A stretch of DNA of 15,527 nt, from the NCBI GenBank assembly GCA_946480055.1, contig CAMLID010000075.1, forward strand, positions 1-15,527, read 5' to 3'. Positions within the stretch are counted from its first letter, which is position 1; each line of letters opens with the position of its first letter. This document shows, piece after piece, positions 7,708-14,344 of this stretch. Source of the DNA: an uncultured Lysobacter sp. (GTDB lineage: Bacteria > Pseudomonadota > Gammaproteobacteria > Xanthomonadales > Xanthomonadaceae). Made by a program: the position numbers and the translations under genes. The notes beneath the pieces are model-generated. The model saw only the letters and a program-made list of their open reading frames with translations. It ran no database searches and was not told the DNA's origin.

Positions 7708-8366
7708 CCGACCACCGCTCCCGCTTCCTCCAGCTCGCCCTGCGCGCCGACGCCCTGCGCTTCGGCGAGTTCACCCTCAAGTCCGGCCGCAGCAGCCCGT
7801 ATTTCTTCAACGCCGGCCGCTTCGACTCCGGCGCCGCGCTGGCCGAACTGGCCGGCTGCTACGCCGACGCCATCGACGCCCACGGCCTGGGCTTCGATCT
7901 GCTGTTCGGGCCGGCCTATAAGGGCATTCCGTTGGCGACCGCGCTGGCCTGCGAATACGCGCGCCGCGGCCGCGACCTGCCGCTGGCGTTCAACCGCAAG
8001 GAAGCCAAGACCCACGGCGAGGGCGGCAGCCTGATCGGTGCGCCGCTGGCCGGCCGCCGCGTGCTGATCGTCGACGACGTGATCACCGCCGGCACCGCGA
8101 TCCGCGAAGCGCTGGCGATCATCGCCGATGCCGGCGGCAGCGCGGCCGGCATCGTGATCGCGCTGGACCGCCAGGAGGCCGTCGACCCGGCCACATCGCG
8201 ACGCTCGGCGGCAGAAACTGTCGCAATCGAACAAGGCCTGCCGGTGATCGCCGTCGCCAGCCTCGCCGACCTGCTCGCCTTCACCGGCGAAAGCGCCGAG
8301 TTCGGCGCCCAGCGCGAGCGCCTGCTCGACTACCGCGAGCGCTACGGCAGCCGCGCCGAGGCTTGA
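7704..8366 (+). CDS. pyrE: Orotate phosphoribosyltransferase
   Basis: PyrE (220 aa) joins orotate to PRPP to make orotidine 5'-monophosphate in de novo UMP synthesis. The PRPP-binding loop is VLIVDDVITAGT at 120-131. Other family features are the N-terminal FTLKSGRSSPYFFNAGRF and the catalytic-loop region RKEAKTHGEGG. The length is normal. The start ATG overlaps the stop of the GNAT gene as ATGA. The pyrE-xth arrangement, with one gene between, recalls pyrE-crc in Pseudomonas. A strong hairpin starts 10 nt after the stop. Confidence 0.97.
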   Translation: MTDHRSRFLQLALRADALRFGEFTLKSGRSSPYFFNAGRFDSGAALAELAGCYADAIDAHGLGFDLLFGPAYKGIPLATALACEYARRGRDLPLAFNRKEAKTHGEGGSLIGAPLAGRRVLIVDDVITAGTAIREALAIIADAGGSAAGIVIALDRQEAVDPATSRRSAAETVAIEQGLPVIAVASLADLLAFTGESAEFGAQRERLLDYRERYGSRAEA

Positions 8367-8375
8367 ATCCGGCAG

Positions 8376-8413
8376 CCGCGCGTCCGGCCGGTCAGGCCCG
8401 GCCGGGCGCGTGG
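8376..8413 (+). terminator. 16-bp hairpin after pyrE
   Basis: Bases 8376-8391 pair with 8398-8413 across a 6-nt loop (TCAGGC). There are 16 pairs, two of them G-T wobbles, with a self-complementary CCGGCCGG core in each arm. No T-run follows, so it is not a classical intrinsic terminator. In such a GC-rich genome it may still end the GNAT-pyrE transcript or protect its 3' end. Confidence 0.5.
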
Positions 8414-8515
8414 GCGAAATCGTGACGGCGGTTGCACGCGCGAGGTGCTTGTATGGCCCGACTCTTGCGTCAGTTCTATCCCATGACCCATGCATCGCGA
8501 TGGCAGGGAGCCGAC

Positions 8516-9187
8516 ATGAACCCGAAGCCCCAGACTTTTAAGACCCAGACTCTGCTGACGGGCGCCATGCTGCTTGCCCTGGCCGCGACCGCCGCGGTCG
8601 CGCAGGACACCCCCAAGAAAAAGCTCTACTGCTGGAACGAGAACGGCCGCAAGGTCTGCGGCGACGCCCTGCCGGCCAGCGCGGTCGACAGCGCGCGCAC
8701 CGAGTTCAGCGCCAAGAGCGGCCTGGCCACCGCCCAGGTCGCCCGCGCGCTGACCGCCGAGGAACGCGCCGCCGCCGCTACCCAGGCCGAAGCCGCGCGC
8801 ATCGCCGCGATGGCCGAAGAAGCCAAGGCCCGTCGCGACATCGCCATGGCCCAGTCCTACGCCACCGAGGCCGACCTGCGGCGCGCGTTCCAGGAACGCA
8901 TCGCGGTGATGGACGAAACCGTGAAGGCCTCGCAGCTGGGCGTCCAGGGCCGCCGCCAGAGCCTGCTCAGCCTGCTGCGCAAGGCCGGCGAGGACGAGCT
9001 CAGCGGCAAGCCGGTGGGCAGCGGCCTGTCCGACAACATCCGCAACCAGCACGCCGAGCTGTTGCGACAGCAGAACATCCTGGCCCAGCAGAAAGCCGAG
9101 CGCGCCACCATCGACGAAGACCTGACCGCGGCGCTGCAGCGCTACACCACGATGAAGGCCGCCGAGGCGGCGCGCGCGGGCGGTTGA
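8516..9187 (+). CDS. Secreted coiled-coil protein, unknown function
   Basis: This 223-residue protein begins with a Sec signal peptide: a basic start, a hydrophobic core (LLTGAMLLALAATAAVA) and an AVA cleavage site after about residue 29. The mature protein starts with a small motif, LYCWNENGRKVCGDALP, which resembles DUF4124 but carries two cysteines (39 and 48) that could form a disulfide. The rest is strongly helical, rich in Ala, Glu, Arg and Gln, and likely a coiled coil. The ATG at 8516 is preceded by AGGGAG with 5-nt spacing; an open frame reaching back to 8432 lacks such a site. The protein is probably periplasmic. No function is assigned, and it appears to be a single-gene unit. Confidence 0.88.
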   Translation: MNPKPQTFKTQTLLTGAMLLALAATAAVAQDTPKKKLYCWNENGRKVCGDALPASAVDSARTEFSAKSGLATAQVARALTAEERAAAATQAEAARIAAMAEEAKARRDIAMAQSYATEADLRRAFQERIAVMDETVKASQLGVQGRRQSLLSLLRKAGEDELSGKPVGSGLSDNIRNQHAELLRQQNILAQQKAERATIDEDLTAALQRYTTMKAAEAARAGG

Positions 9188-9239
9188 TGCAGCCAGCATC
9201 GCGTGAGCGGATGCGGATTGAGGGAGTCAACCGACCGAA

Positions 9240-9297
9240 GGCGCCGCGGGTTCCTCGGCGCCGAAAGCAAAACGACTGGCCTGGGCCGGTCGTTTGC
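9240..9297. terminator. Bidirectional terminator between convergent genes
   Basis: Two hairpins lie between the secreted protein gene and the convergent phosphomannomutase. The first pairs GGCGCCG (9240-9246) with CGGCGCC (9256-9262). The second pairs AAACGACTGGCC (9270-9281) with GGCCGGTCGTTT (9284-9295), 12 pairs with one wobble, extendable by GC past a bulge. T-rich stretches flank the second on both strands (TTTGCGTTT on plus, TTTTGCTTT on minus), as expected for a terminator used in both directions. Confidence 0.7.
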
Positions 9298-9334
9298 GTT
9301 TCCGACGATGCCGGCGCGCTGCCGGCCCCCACGA

Positions 9335-11650
9335 TCAGAACGGCAGGTTGAGCGTCGGGTCCACCGCCAGCAGCTGGCTGCGGAACGCGGCCTGGATGCG
9401 GCCCAGCGATTCGCGCGAGTCGGCGTCGAAGCGCAGCACCAGGATCGGGGTGGTGTTGGACGCGCGCACCAGGCCCCAGCCGTCGGCGTAGTCCACGCGC
9501 AGGCCGTCGATGGTCGACAGGCGCGCGCCCTCGAACTGGGCCTGCTTGAGGAAGCGCTCGACGAAGGTATGCGGGTCGCCGTCCGGCGCTTCGACCTTGA
9601 TCTCGGCCGTGGACACGCCGTCGGGCAGCGCGTTCAGGGTTTCGCTGGCGTTCTGCGGGCGGGCGGCGAGGATTTCGAGCAGGCGCGCGGCGGCGTAGAT
9701 GCCGTCGTCGAAGCCGTACCAGCGCTCCTTGAAGAAGAAGTGGCCGCTCATCTCGCCGGCCAGTTCGGCGTCGGTCTCGCGCATCTTGGCCTTGATCAGC
9801 GAGTGGCCGGTCTTCCACATCAACGGGCTGCCGCCGTGGCGCAGGATGTGGCCGGGCAGACGGCCGGTGCACTTCACGTCGTAGATGATCATCGCGCCGG
9901 GGTTGCGTTCGAGCACGTCGGCGGCGAACAGCATCAGCAGGCGGTCGGGGAAGATGTTCTGGCCGTCGCGGGTCACCACGCCCAGGCGGTCGCCGTCGCC
10001 GTCGAAGGCCACGCCCAGGTCGGCGTCCAGGCGCTGCACCATCTTGATCAGGTCGGCGAGGTTGTGCGGCTCGCTGGGGTCCGGATGGTGATTGGGGAAG
10101 TGACCGTCGATGTCGCAGTACAGCGGCGTGACTTCGGCGCCGATCGCGGTCAGCACGCGCGGGCCGATGTCGCCGGCGACGCCGTTGCCGGCATCGACCA
10201 CGACCTTGAGCGGGCGGTCGATCTGGACGTCGGAAGCGATGCGCTGGACGTAGTCCTCGCCGATCTCGCGCTCCGACAGCGAGCCCAGGTCGCCCAGGTG
10301 CAGGCGGTCGTCGGCGATGCGCGCGTAGAGGTCGGTGATGGCGTCGCCGGACAGGGTCTCGCCGCCGATCACGATCTTGAAGCCGTTGTAGTCGGGCGGA
10401 TTGTGGCTGCCGGTGACCGAGACGCAGGACCCGGCGCGCAGGTGGTAGGCGCCGAAGTAGATCACCGGCGTCGGCGCCATGCCGATGTCGATGACGTTGC
10501 GCCCGGCCTTGCGCAGGCCGGCGATCAGGCCTTCGACCATGGCCGGGCCGGACAGGCGGCCGTCGCGGCCGACGACGATGTCGGTCAGGCCCTGATCGTG
10601 CATCAGCGAGCCGATGGCATGGCCGATCAGCTCGGCGACGCCGGTGTCGAGGGTCTTACCGACCACGCCGCGGATGTCGTAGGCGCGGAAGATGCTGCGC
10701 TCGATCGCGACCGCCTTGACCGGCAGCGGCGCCTTGACGTCGATCGGTAGTTCGATCGGCGGTGGCACCGGCTGCTGTTCCATCGCTTCGGTCAGGGTCT
10801 GGTCGGGACCTTCCTCTTCCACCGCTACCGCCGCGCCGCGCCGCATCTTGGGCGCGCGCCAGGCCAGCAGGCCCAGCAGCGCCAGGATGCCGGCGGCGCC
10901 GAAGCAGCCGACCGCGCCCAGGCCCAGCGGGCCGCCGGCGACATCGGGGATGGCGGCGGCGATGCGCAGGTCGCTGTCGGGAATCTTGGCCGCGAGCGCT
11001 TCGGCGCCGTCGGCGAGTGCGGCGTCGCCGCGTTCGACCACGCTGTAGCCGCCCTGGCGCAGGGCCAGGTAGGTGTCGCCGGACACCGAGGCGCCCTCGA
11101 TGCCCTGGCTCACGCGCTGCAGCGGCAAGCGCAGGAAGGCCACGCCCACCGCCTGCTGGCCGGCGCGCGCCGGCGCGGCCAACGCCAGCGAGGGCTGGGC
11201 GCCGTCGCGCGCGATCCAGGCCACCGGCTTGTCGTTGGCGATCGCCGCTTCCATCGCGGCGAGGCGGCCGTAACCGCCCTTGGGCAGGGCGGCGTATTCG
11301 GCGGTCAGGTCGGTGGCCAGGACCGCCGCGTCGCTGGCGCCGGGCCAGTCCTTGCCCAGTTCGCGCGCCGCCGCAGCCAGGTCGCCCGCGCCCAGCGCGG
11401 TCTGCACCGGCGCCGAAGCCAGGCGTTCGTTGAGGCGCTTGAGTTCGCCGGCCAGGCCGGTCTTGGCGGCCTCGACGGCGGCGTCTCGCGCGCGCTCGAT
11501 GCCGGTGCGGCGCGCATTGTCGCGATGCTGTTGCCAGCCGCTCCAGGCGAACCACGCCGCCAGCAGCACGCACAGCGCGATCGCGACCGGTCGTAGCGGT
11601 TTGAGTTGCTCGGCCGACAGCTGCGGCCGCTCGATCTTCAGATCCACCAT
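9335..11650 (-). CDS. algC: Membrane-anchored phosphomannomutase/phosphoglucomutase
   Basis: The C-terminal part (about 316-771) is an AlgC/XanA-type alpha-D-phosphohexomutase that interconverts mannose-6-P/mannose-1-P and glucose-6-P/glucose-1-P, feeding exopolysaccharide, LPS and GDP-mannose synthesis. Its motifs are complete: catalytic S415 in TGSHNPP (413-419), metal-binding DGDGDR (550-555), sugar-binding GEMSGH (632-637) and phosphate-binding RASNTTP near the end. The first 315 residues are an added module: transmembrane helix about 21-39, a predicted periplasmic domain about 40-241, a second helix about 242-264 and a proline-rich linker. The total of 771 aa compares with about 460 for soluble AlgC. 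The ATG has AAGGA 8 nt upstream and lies 16 nt after dut. Xanthomonads carry a similar long form, so the extension is not a local fusion error. Confidence 0.95.
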   Translation of the reverse strand: MVDLKIERPQLSAEQLKPLRPVAIALCVLLAAWFAWSGWQQHRDNARRTGIERARDAAVEAAKTGLAGELKRLNERLASAPVQTALGAGDLAAAARELGKDWPGASDAAVLATDLTAEYAALPKGGYGRLAAMEAAIANDKPVAWIARDGAQPSLALAAPARAGQQAVGVAFLRLPLQRVSQGIEGASVSGDTYLALRQGGYSVVERGDAALADGAEALAAKIPDSDLRIAAAIPDVAGGPLGLGAVGCFGAAGILALLGLLAWRAPKMRRGAAVAVEEEGPDQTLTEAMEQQPVPPPIELPIDVKAPLPVKAVAIERSIFRAYDIRGVVGKTLDTGVAELIGHAIGSLMHDQGLTDIVVGRDGRLSGPAMVEGLIAGLRKAGRNVIDIGMAPTPVIYFGAYHLRAGSCVSVTGSHNPPDYNGFKIVIGGETLSGDAITDLYARIADDRLHLGDLGSLSEREIGEDYVQRIASDVQIDRPLKVVVDAGNGVAGDIGPRVLTAIGAEVTPLYCDIDGHFPNHHPDPSEPHNLADLIKMVQRLDADLGVAFDGDGDRLGVVTRDGQNIFPDRLLMLFAADVLERNPGAMIIYDVKCTGRLPGHILRHGGSPLMWKTGHSLIKAKMRETDAELAGEMSGHFFFKERWYGFDDGIYAAARLLEILAARPQNASETLNALPDGVSTAEIKVEAPDGDPHTFVERFLKQAQFEGARLSTIDGLRVDYADGWGLVRASNTTPILVLRFDADSRESLGRIQAAFRSQLLAVDPTLNLPF

Positions 11651-11666
11651 CGTTCCGTTCCTTTGA

Positions 11667-12125
11667 TCAGCGCACGCCGGTGTGGCCGAAGCCGCCGGCC
11701 CCGCGCGCGCTGGATTCGAATTCTTCGACCACCTGCAGCGTAGCCCGTACGATCGGCAGTACGACCAGCTGCGCGATGCGATCCCCCGGCTGCATCGTAA
11801 AAGCCTCGCGTCCGCGATTCCACACGCTGATCAGCAAGGGGCCCTGATAGTCCGCGTCGATCAGGCCGGTGCCGTTGCCGAGCACGATGCCGTTTTTGTG
11901 ACCCAGGCCCGATCGCGGCAGGATCACCGCGCACAGCGTGGGGTCGCCGAGGTGGATCGCCAGCCCCGATGGCACCAGCGCGGTGTCGCCTGGATGCAGG
12001 ACCAGCGACTGGTCCAGCGCGGCGCGCAGGTCGAGGCCGGCGCTGGCGGCGGTCGCGTACTGCGGCAGCGGCCATTCGTCGCCGAAGCGCGGGTCGAGGA
12101 TTTTCAGTTCGAGAGTGTGGTTCAT
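11667..12125 (-). CDS. dut: Deoxyuridine 5'-triphosphate nucleotidohydrolase (dUTPase)
   Basis: Dut (152 aa) hydrolyses dUTP to dUMP and pyrophosphate, keeping uracil out of DNA and supplying dTMP synthesis. All five trimeric dUTPase motifs are present: SAGLDLRA (28-35), [10 protein letters not shown] (70-79), [11 protein letters not shown] (87-97), [11 protein letters not shown] and the C-terminal Gly-rich [10 protein letters not shown] (141-150). The length is typical. Its ATG overlaps the coaB stop as ATGA, so translation is coupled. The coaBC-dut-algC order is shared with Pseudomonas. Confidence 0.98.
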   Translation of the reverse strand: MNHTLELKILDPRFGDEWPLPQYATAASAGLDLRAALDQSLVLHPGDTALVPSGLAIHLGDPTLCAVILPRSGLGHKNGIVLGNGTGLIDADYQGPLLISVWNRGREAFTMQPGDRIAQLVVLPIVRATLQVVEEFESSARGAGGFGHTGVR

Positions 12126-12781
12126 GCGTTGCGCAGGCGTTCGGCGATCAGGTCGAGCAGCTCGTCGGCGAGCCGGGTCTTGGGCGCGGGACCGAGCGCG
12201 CGTTCGCCGCCGGCCCAGTACACGGTCAAGGCGTTGTCGTCGCTCTCGAAGCCGCTGCCGGGCACGCCGACGCGGTTGGCGGCGATCAGGTCGAGCTTCT
12301 TCTTCTCGAGCTTGCCGCGCGCGTAGCGTTCGACGTCGTTGGTTTCCGCGGCGAAGCCGACCACCAGGCGCGGGCGCGCGGCATGCACGGCGACCTCGGC
12401 CAGGATGTCGGGCGTGCGCACCAATTCCAGGGCGAAGCGCGCTTCGTTCTTCTTGATCTTGCCCAGCGCGACCTGGGCCGGGGTGTAGTCGGCGACCGCG
12501 GCGGCGCCGATGTAGGCGTCGGCCGGCAGCCCCGCCAGCACCGCCTCGCGCATCTGCGCGGCCGAGCGCACATCCGTGCGAGCGACTCCGGCCGGGGTCG
12601 GCAGCGACACCGGGCCGGCGACCAGCCGCACCTGTGCGCCGCGTCGGGCGGCGGCTTCGGCGATCGCGAACCCCATCTTGCCGCTGCTGCGGTTGCCGAT
12701 GAAACGCACCGGATCGATGTCCTCGTAGGTCGGCCCGGCGCTGATCAGCAGGCGCAGGCCCTGCAGGCTGGCCACGCTCAT
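12122..12781 (-). CDS. coaB: Phosphopantothenate-cysteine ligase, separate CoaB
   Basis: CoaB joins 4'-phosphopantothenate to cysteine using CTP, the second step of coenzyme A synthesis. In most bacteria it is the C-terminal half of a fused CoaBC. Here it is a separate 219-residue protein starting at the ATG 12781-12779, which overlaps the coaC stop as ATGA. Family motifs are [20 protein letters not shown] (14-33), [29 protein letters not shown] and [12 protein letters not shown]. The E. coli enzyme has KNPDI where this one has RTPDI; the effect is unknown and such changes may be common. A weak AGG lies 7 nt before the ATG. The open frame continues upstream to 12994 but only as an antiphase shadow of coaC. 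Confidence 0.9.
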   Translation of the reverse strand: MSVASLQGLRLLISAGPTYEDIDPVRFIGNRSSGKMGFAIAEAAARRGAQVRLVAGPVSLPTPAGVARTDVRSAAQMREAVLAGLPADAYIGAAAVADYTPAQVALGKIKKNEARFALELVRTPDILAEVAVHAARPRLVVGFAAETNDVERYARGKLEKKKLDLIAANRVGVPGSGFESDDNALTVYWAGGERALGPAPKTRLADELLDLIAERLRNA

Positions 12782-13341
12782 GGCGCGACCTGCGCCAGCG
12801 CGGCGACGATGTCGTTGGGTTCCATCAACCGCCCGGGGCCGGATTCCGGTTCGGCCATCGGGCCGTCCATCGGCCCCAGGAAGCGCACCCCGCGCGCGTG
12901 CAGCGTGGCGACGTTGGCCTGAGTGGCCGGATGCGCCCACATGCGGTGGTTCATCGCCGGCGCGATCGTCAGCGGTGCCTCGGTGGCCAGGCACAGGGTG
13001 GTGATCAGGTCGTCGGCGAAACCGTGCGCGAGCTTGGCGATCATGTCGGCGGTGGCCGGCGCGATCAGCACTCGATGTGCCCAGCGCGCAAGCTCGATGT
13101 GCCCCATCGAGGCCTCAGCCTCGGCATCCCAGAGCGAGGTCCGCACCGGCTGGCCGGACAGGGCCTGGAAGGTCGCGGTGCCGACGAAGCGGGTCGCGTT
13201 CTCGGTCATGGCCACGCGCACGTCGGCGCCGGCATCGCGCAGGCGGCGCACCAGCTCGGCGGCCTTGTAGGCGGCGATGCCGCCGCAGACGCAAAGCAGC
13301 AGGCGCTGGCCTTGCAGGGAGGGTGGCGCGTCTAGTGCCAT
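12778..13341 (-). CDS. coaC: Phosphopantothenoylcysteine decarboxylase, separate CoaC
   Basis: CoaC is the FMN-dependent decarboxylase making 4'-phosphopantetheine in coenzyme A synthesis. The 187-residue protein contains [16 protein letters not shown], the active-site H81 ([10 protein letters not shown]), [16 protein letters not shown] and the PAMNHRMW motif with N131. The segment that normally holds the reactive clamp cysteine (ACG-xx-GPGRM, C158 in E. coli) reads [10 protein letters not shown] (163-172), with Glu164 in the cysteine position. The protein ends just at the usual linker to CoaB. CoaC plus CoaB add to 406 residues, the length I recall for the fused E. coli protein. The gene heads the minus-strand operon and is divergent from radC; no strong ribosome site is seen. 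Confidence 0.9.
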   Translation of the reverse strand: MALDAPPSLQGQRLLLCVCGGIAAYKAAELVRRLRDAGADVRVAMTENATRFVGTATFQALSGQPVRTSLWDAEAEASMGHIELARWAHRVLIAPATADMIAKLAHGFADDLITTLCLATEAPLTIAPAMNHRMWAHPATQANVATLHARGVRFLGPMDGPMAEPESGPGRLMEPNDIVAALAQVAP

Positions 13342-13375
13342 GTGTCGGCTTCGGGTCCAAATGCGGCGGTGCGGC

Positions 13376-13418
13376 TCCGGCGTTCGCAGGCTGCCCGTAA
13401 GGGAATTCCTACGCCGGA
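13376..13418. repeat. 8-bp inverted repeat between coaC and radC
   Basis: TCCGGCGT (13376-13383) and ACGCCGGA (13411-13418) form a perfect inverted repeat around 27 nt that contain the palindrome GGAATTCC (13402-13409). It lies 35 bp upstream of coaC in the divergent region. It could be an operator or a hairpin in the coaC leader. No clear promoter was found here for either gene. Confidence 0.25.
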
Positions 13419-13492
13419 ACGAGGCCCTAGCTTACCCGATGCACCCGCAACGCCCGATCGGCACGCCTCGCACGCTGCGCCAAGCTGCGGCC

Positions 13493-14167
13493 ATGCGTAT
13501 CCAAGAATGGCCCCGCGCGGAACGGCCCCGCGAAAAACTCCTGGCGCGCGGCGCCGGCGCCCTTTCGGACGCCGAGCTGCTGGCGATCTTCCTCGGCTCC
13601 GGCCTGCGCGGGCACGACGCGGTCGCGACCGCGCGCAACTTGCTGAACGCGCACGGCCCGCTGCGCGCCCTGCTCGAATGCAGCCCGACCCAGTTGCTGC
13701 GCCTGCCCAGCCTGGGTCCGGCCCGCGCCTGCACCCTGGCCGCTGCTTTGGAACTGGCCAGCCGGCACCTGTCGGCCCAGCTCGAGCGCGGCGAGGCCCT
13801 GGCCGATCCCGGCGCCGCCGGACGCTATTTCGCCCAGCGCCTGCGCGGGCAGCCGCACGAGGTGTTCGCGGCCCTGTTCCTGGACGCCAGCCACCGCGCG
13901 ATCGCGTTCGAAGAGCTGTTCCGCGGCACCATCGACGGTGCCGAAGTGCACCCGCGCGAAGTGGTCCGGCGTGCGCTGGTGCACAACGCCGCGGCGGTGA
14001 TCGTCGGCCACAACCACCCCAGCGGGAATCCCGAGCCCAGCGCCGCCGACCGCGCCGTGACCCTGCGCCTGCGGCAGGCCCTGGACCTGGTCGATACCCG
14101 TCTGCTGGACCACTTCGTGATCGCCGACGGGCCGCCGGTGTCGATGGCGGCACGCGGCATGGTCTGA
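13493..14167 (+). CDS. radC: RadC family JAB1/MPN-domain protein
   Basis: This 224-residue protein has the usual two-part RadC layout. The N-terminal part (about 1-95) carries the RadC_N region with [20 protein letters not shown] and a helix-hairpin-helix-like [20 protein letters not shown]. The C-terminal JAB1/MPN domain has the metal motif H173-N-H175-P-S-G with S183 and D186 ([15 protein letters not shown]). The biochemical role is not settled; the older DNA-repair name rests on weak evidence. The ATG at 13493 matches the conserved family N-terminus; an upstream in-frame ATG at 13439 would add 18 unconserved residues. It is divergent from coaC, as in Pseudomonas. Confidence 0.95.
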   Translation: MRIQEWPRAERPREKLLARGAGALSDAELLAIFLGSGLRGHDAVATARNLLNAHGPLRALLECSPTQLLRLPSLGPARACTLAAALELASRHLSAQLERGEALADPGAAGRYFAQRLRGQPHEVFAALFLDASHRAIAFEELFRGTIDGAEVHPREVVRRALVHNAAAVIVGHNHPSGNPEPSAADRAVTLRLRQALDLVDTRLLDHFVIADGPPVSMAARGMV

Positions 14168-14172
14168 GCTCA

Positions 14173-14234
14173 CCCGGTTCGGGGCCGGCGGCGCATGCGC
14201 GCGGCCCCGGACCGCCACGCCGCTCCGAACCGGG
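14173..14234 (+). terminator. Hairpins after radC, alternative pairings
   Basis: A 12-bp stem pairs 14176-14187 with 14202-14213 (one G-T wobble, 14-nt loop), starting 9 nt past the radC stop. An alternative 10-bp perfect stem pairs CCCGGTTCGG (14173-14182) with CCGAACCGGG (14225-14234); the two share bases and cannot form together. No T-run follows either. The proximal hairpin may end radC transcription. Confidence 0.4.
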
Positions 14235-14308
14235 GGCGGACGTCGTCGCGACGCTTGGACGAGGCGTTGCGGCGGCGTCCGCTGCCCGCCTGCGGGGCCG
14301 CCCTCGCG

Positions 14309-14314
14309 TACAAT
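14309..14314 (+). promoter_or_regulatory. -10 element upstream of argS
   Basis: TACAAT at 14309-14314 matches the sigma70 -10 consensus in five of six bases and stands out in GC-rich surroundings. No good -35 is found 16-18 bp upstream. Transcription would start near 14320, leaving a leader of about 25 nt before argS. Confidence 0.45.
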
Positions 14315-14344
14315 GGCCGATCCGCAGCACCCCGCAGAATCCCC

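Noticed and set aside
12770..12800. Programmed -1 ribosomal frameshift joining CoaC and CoaB
   Set aside because: No slippery heptamer of the X-XXY-YYZ type is present at the junction. ATGA stop-start coupling explains the arrangement more simply.
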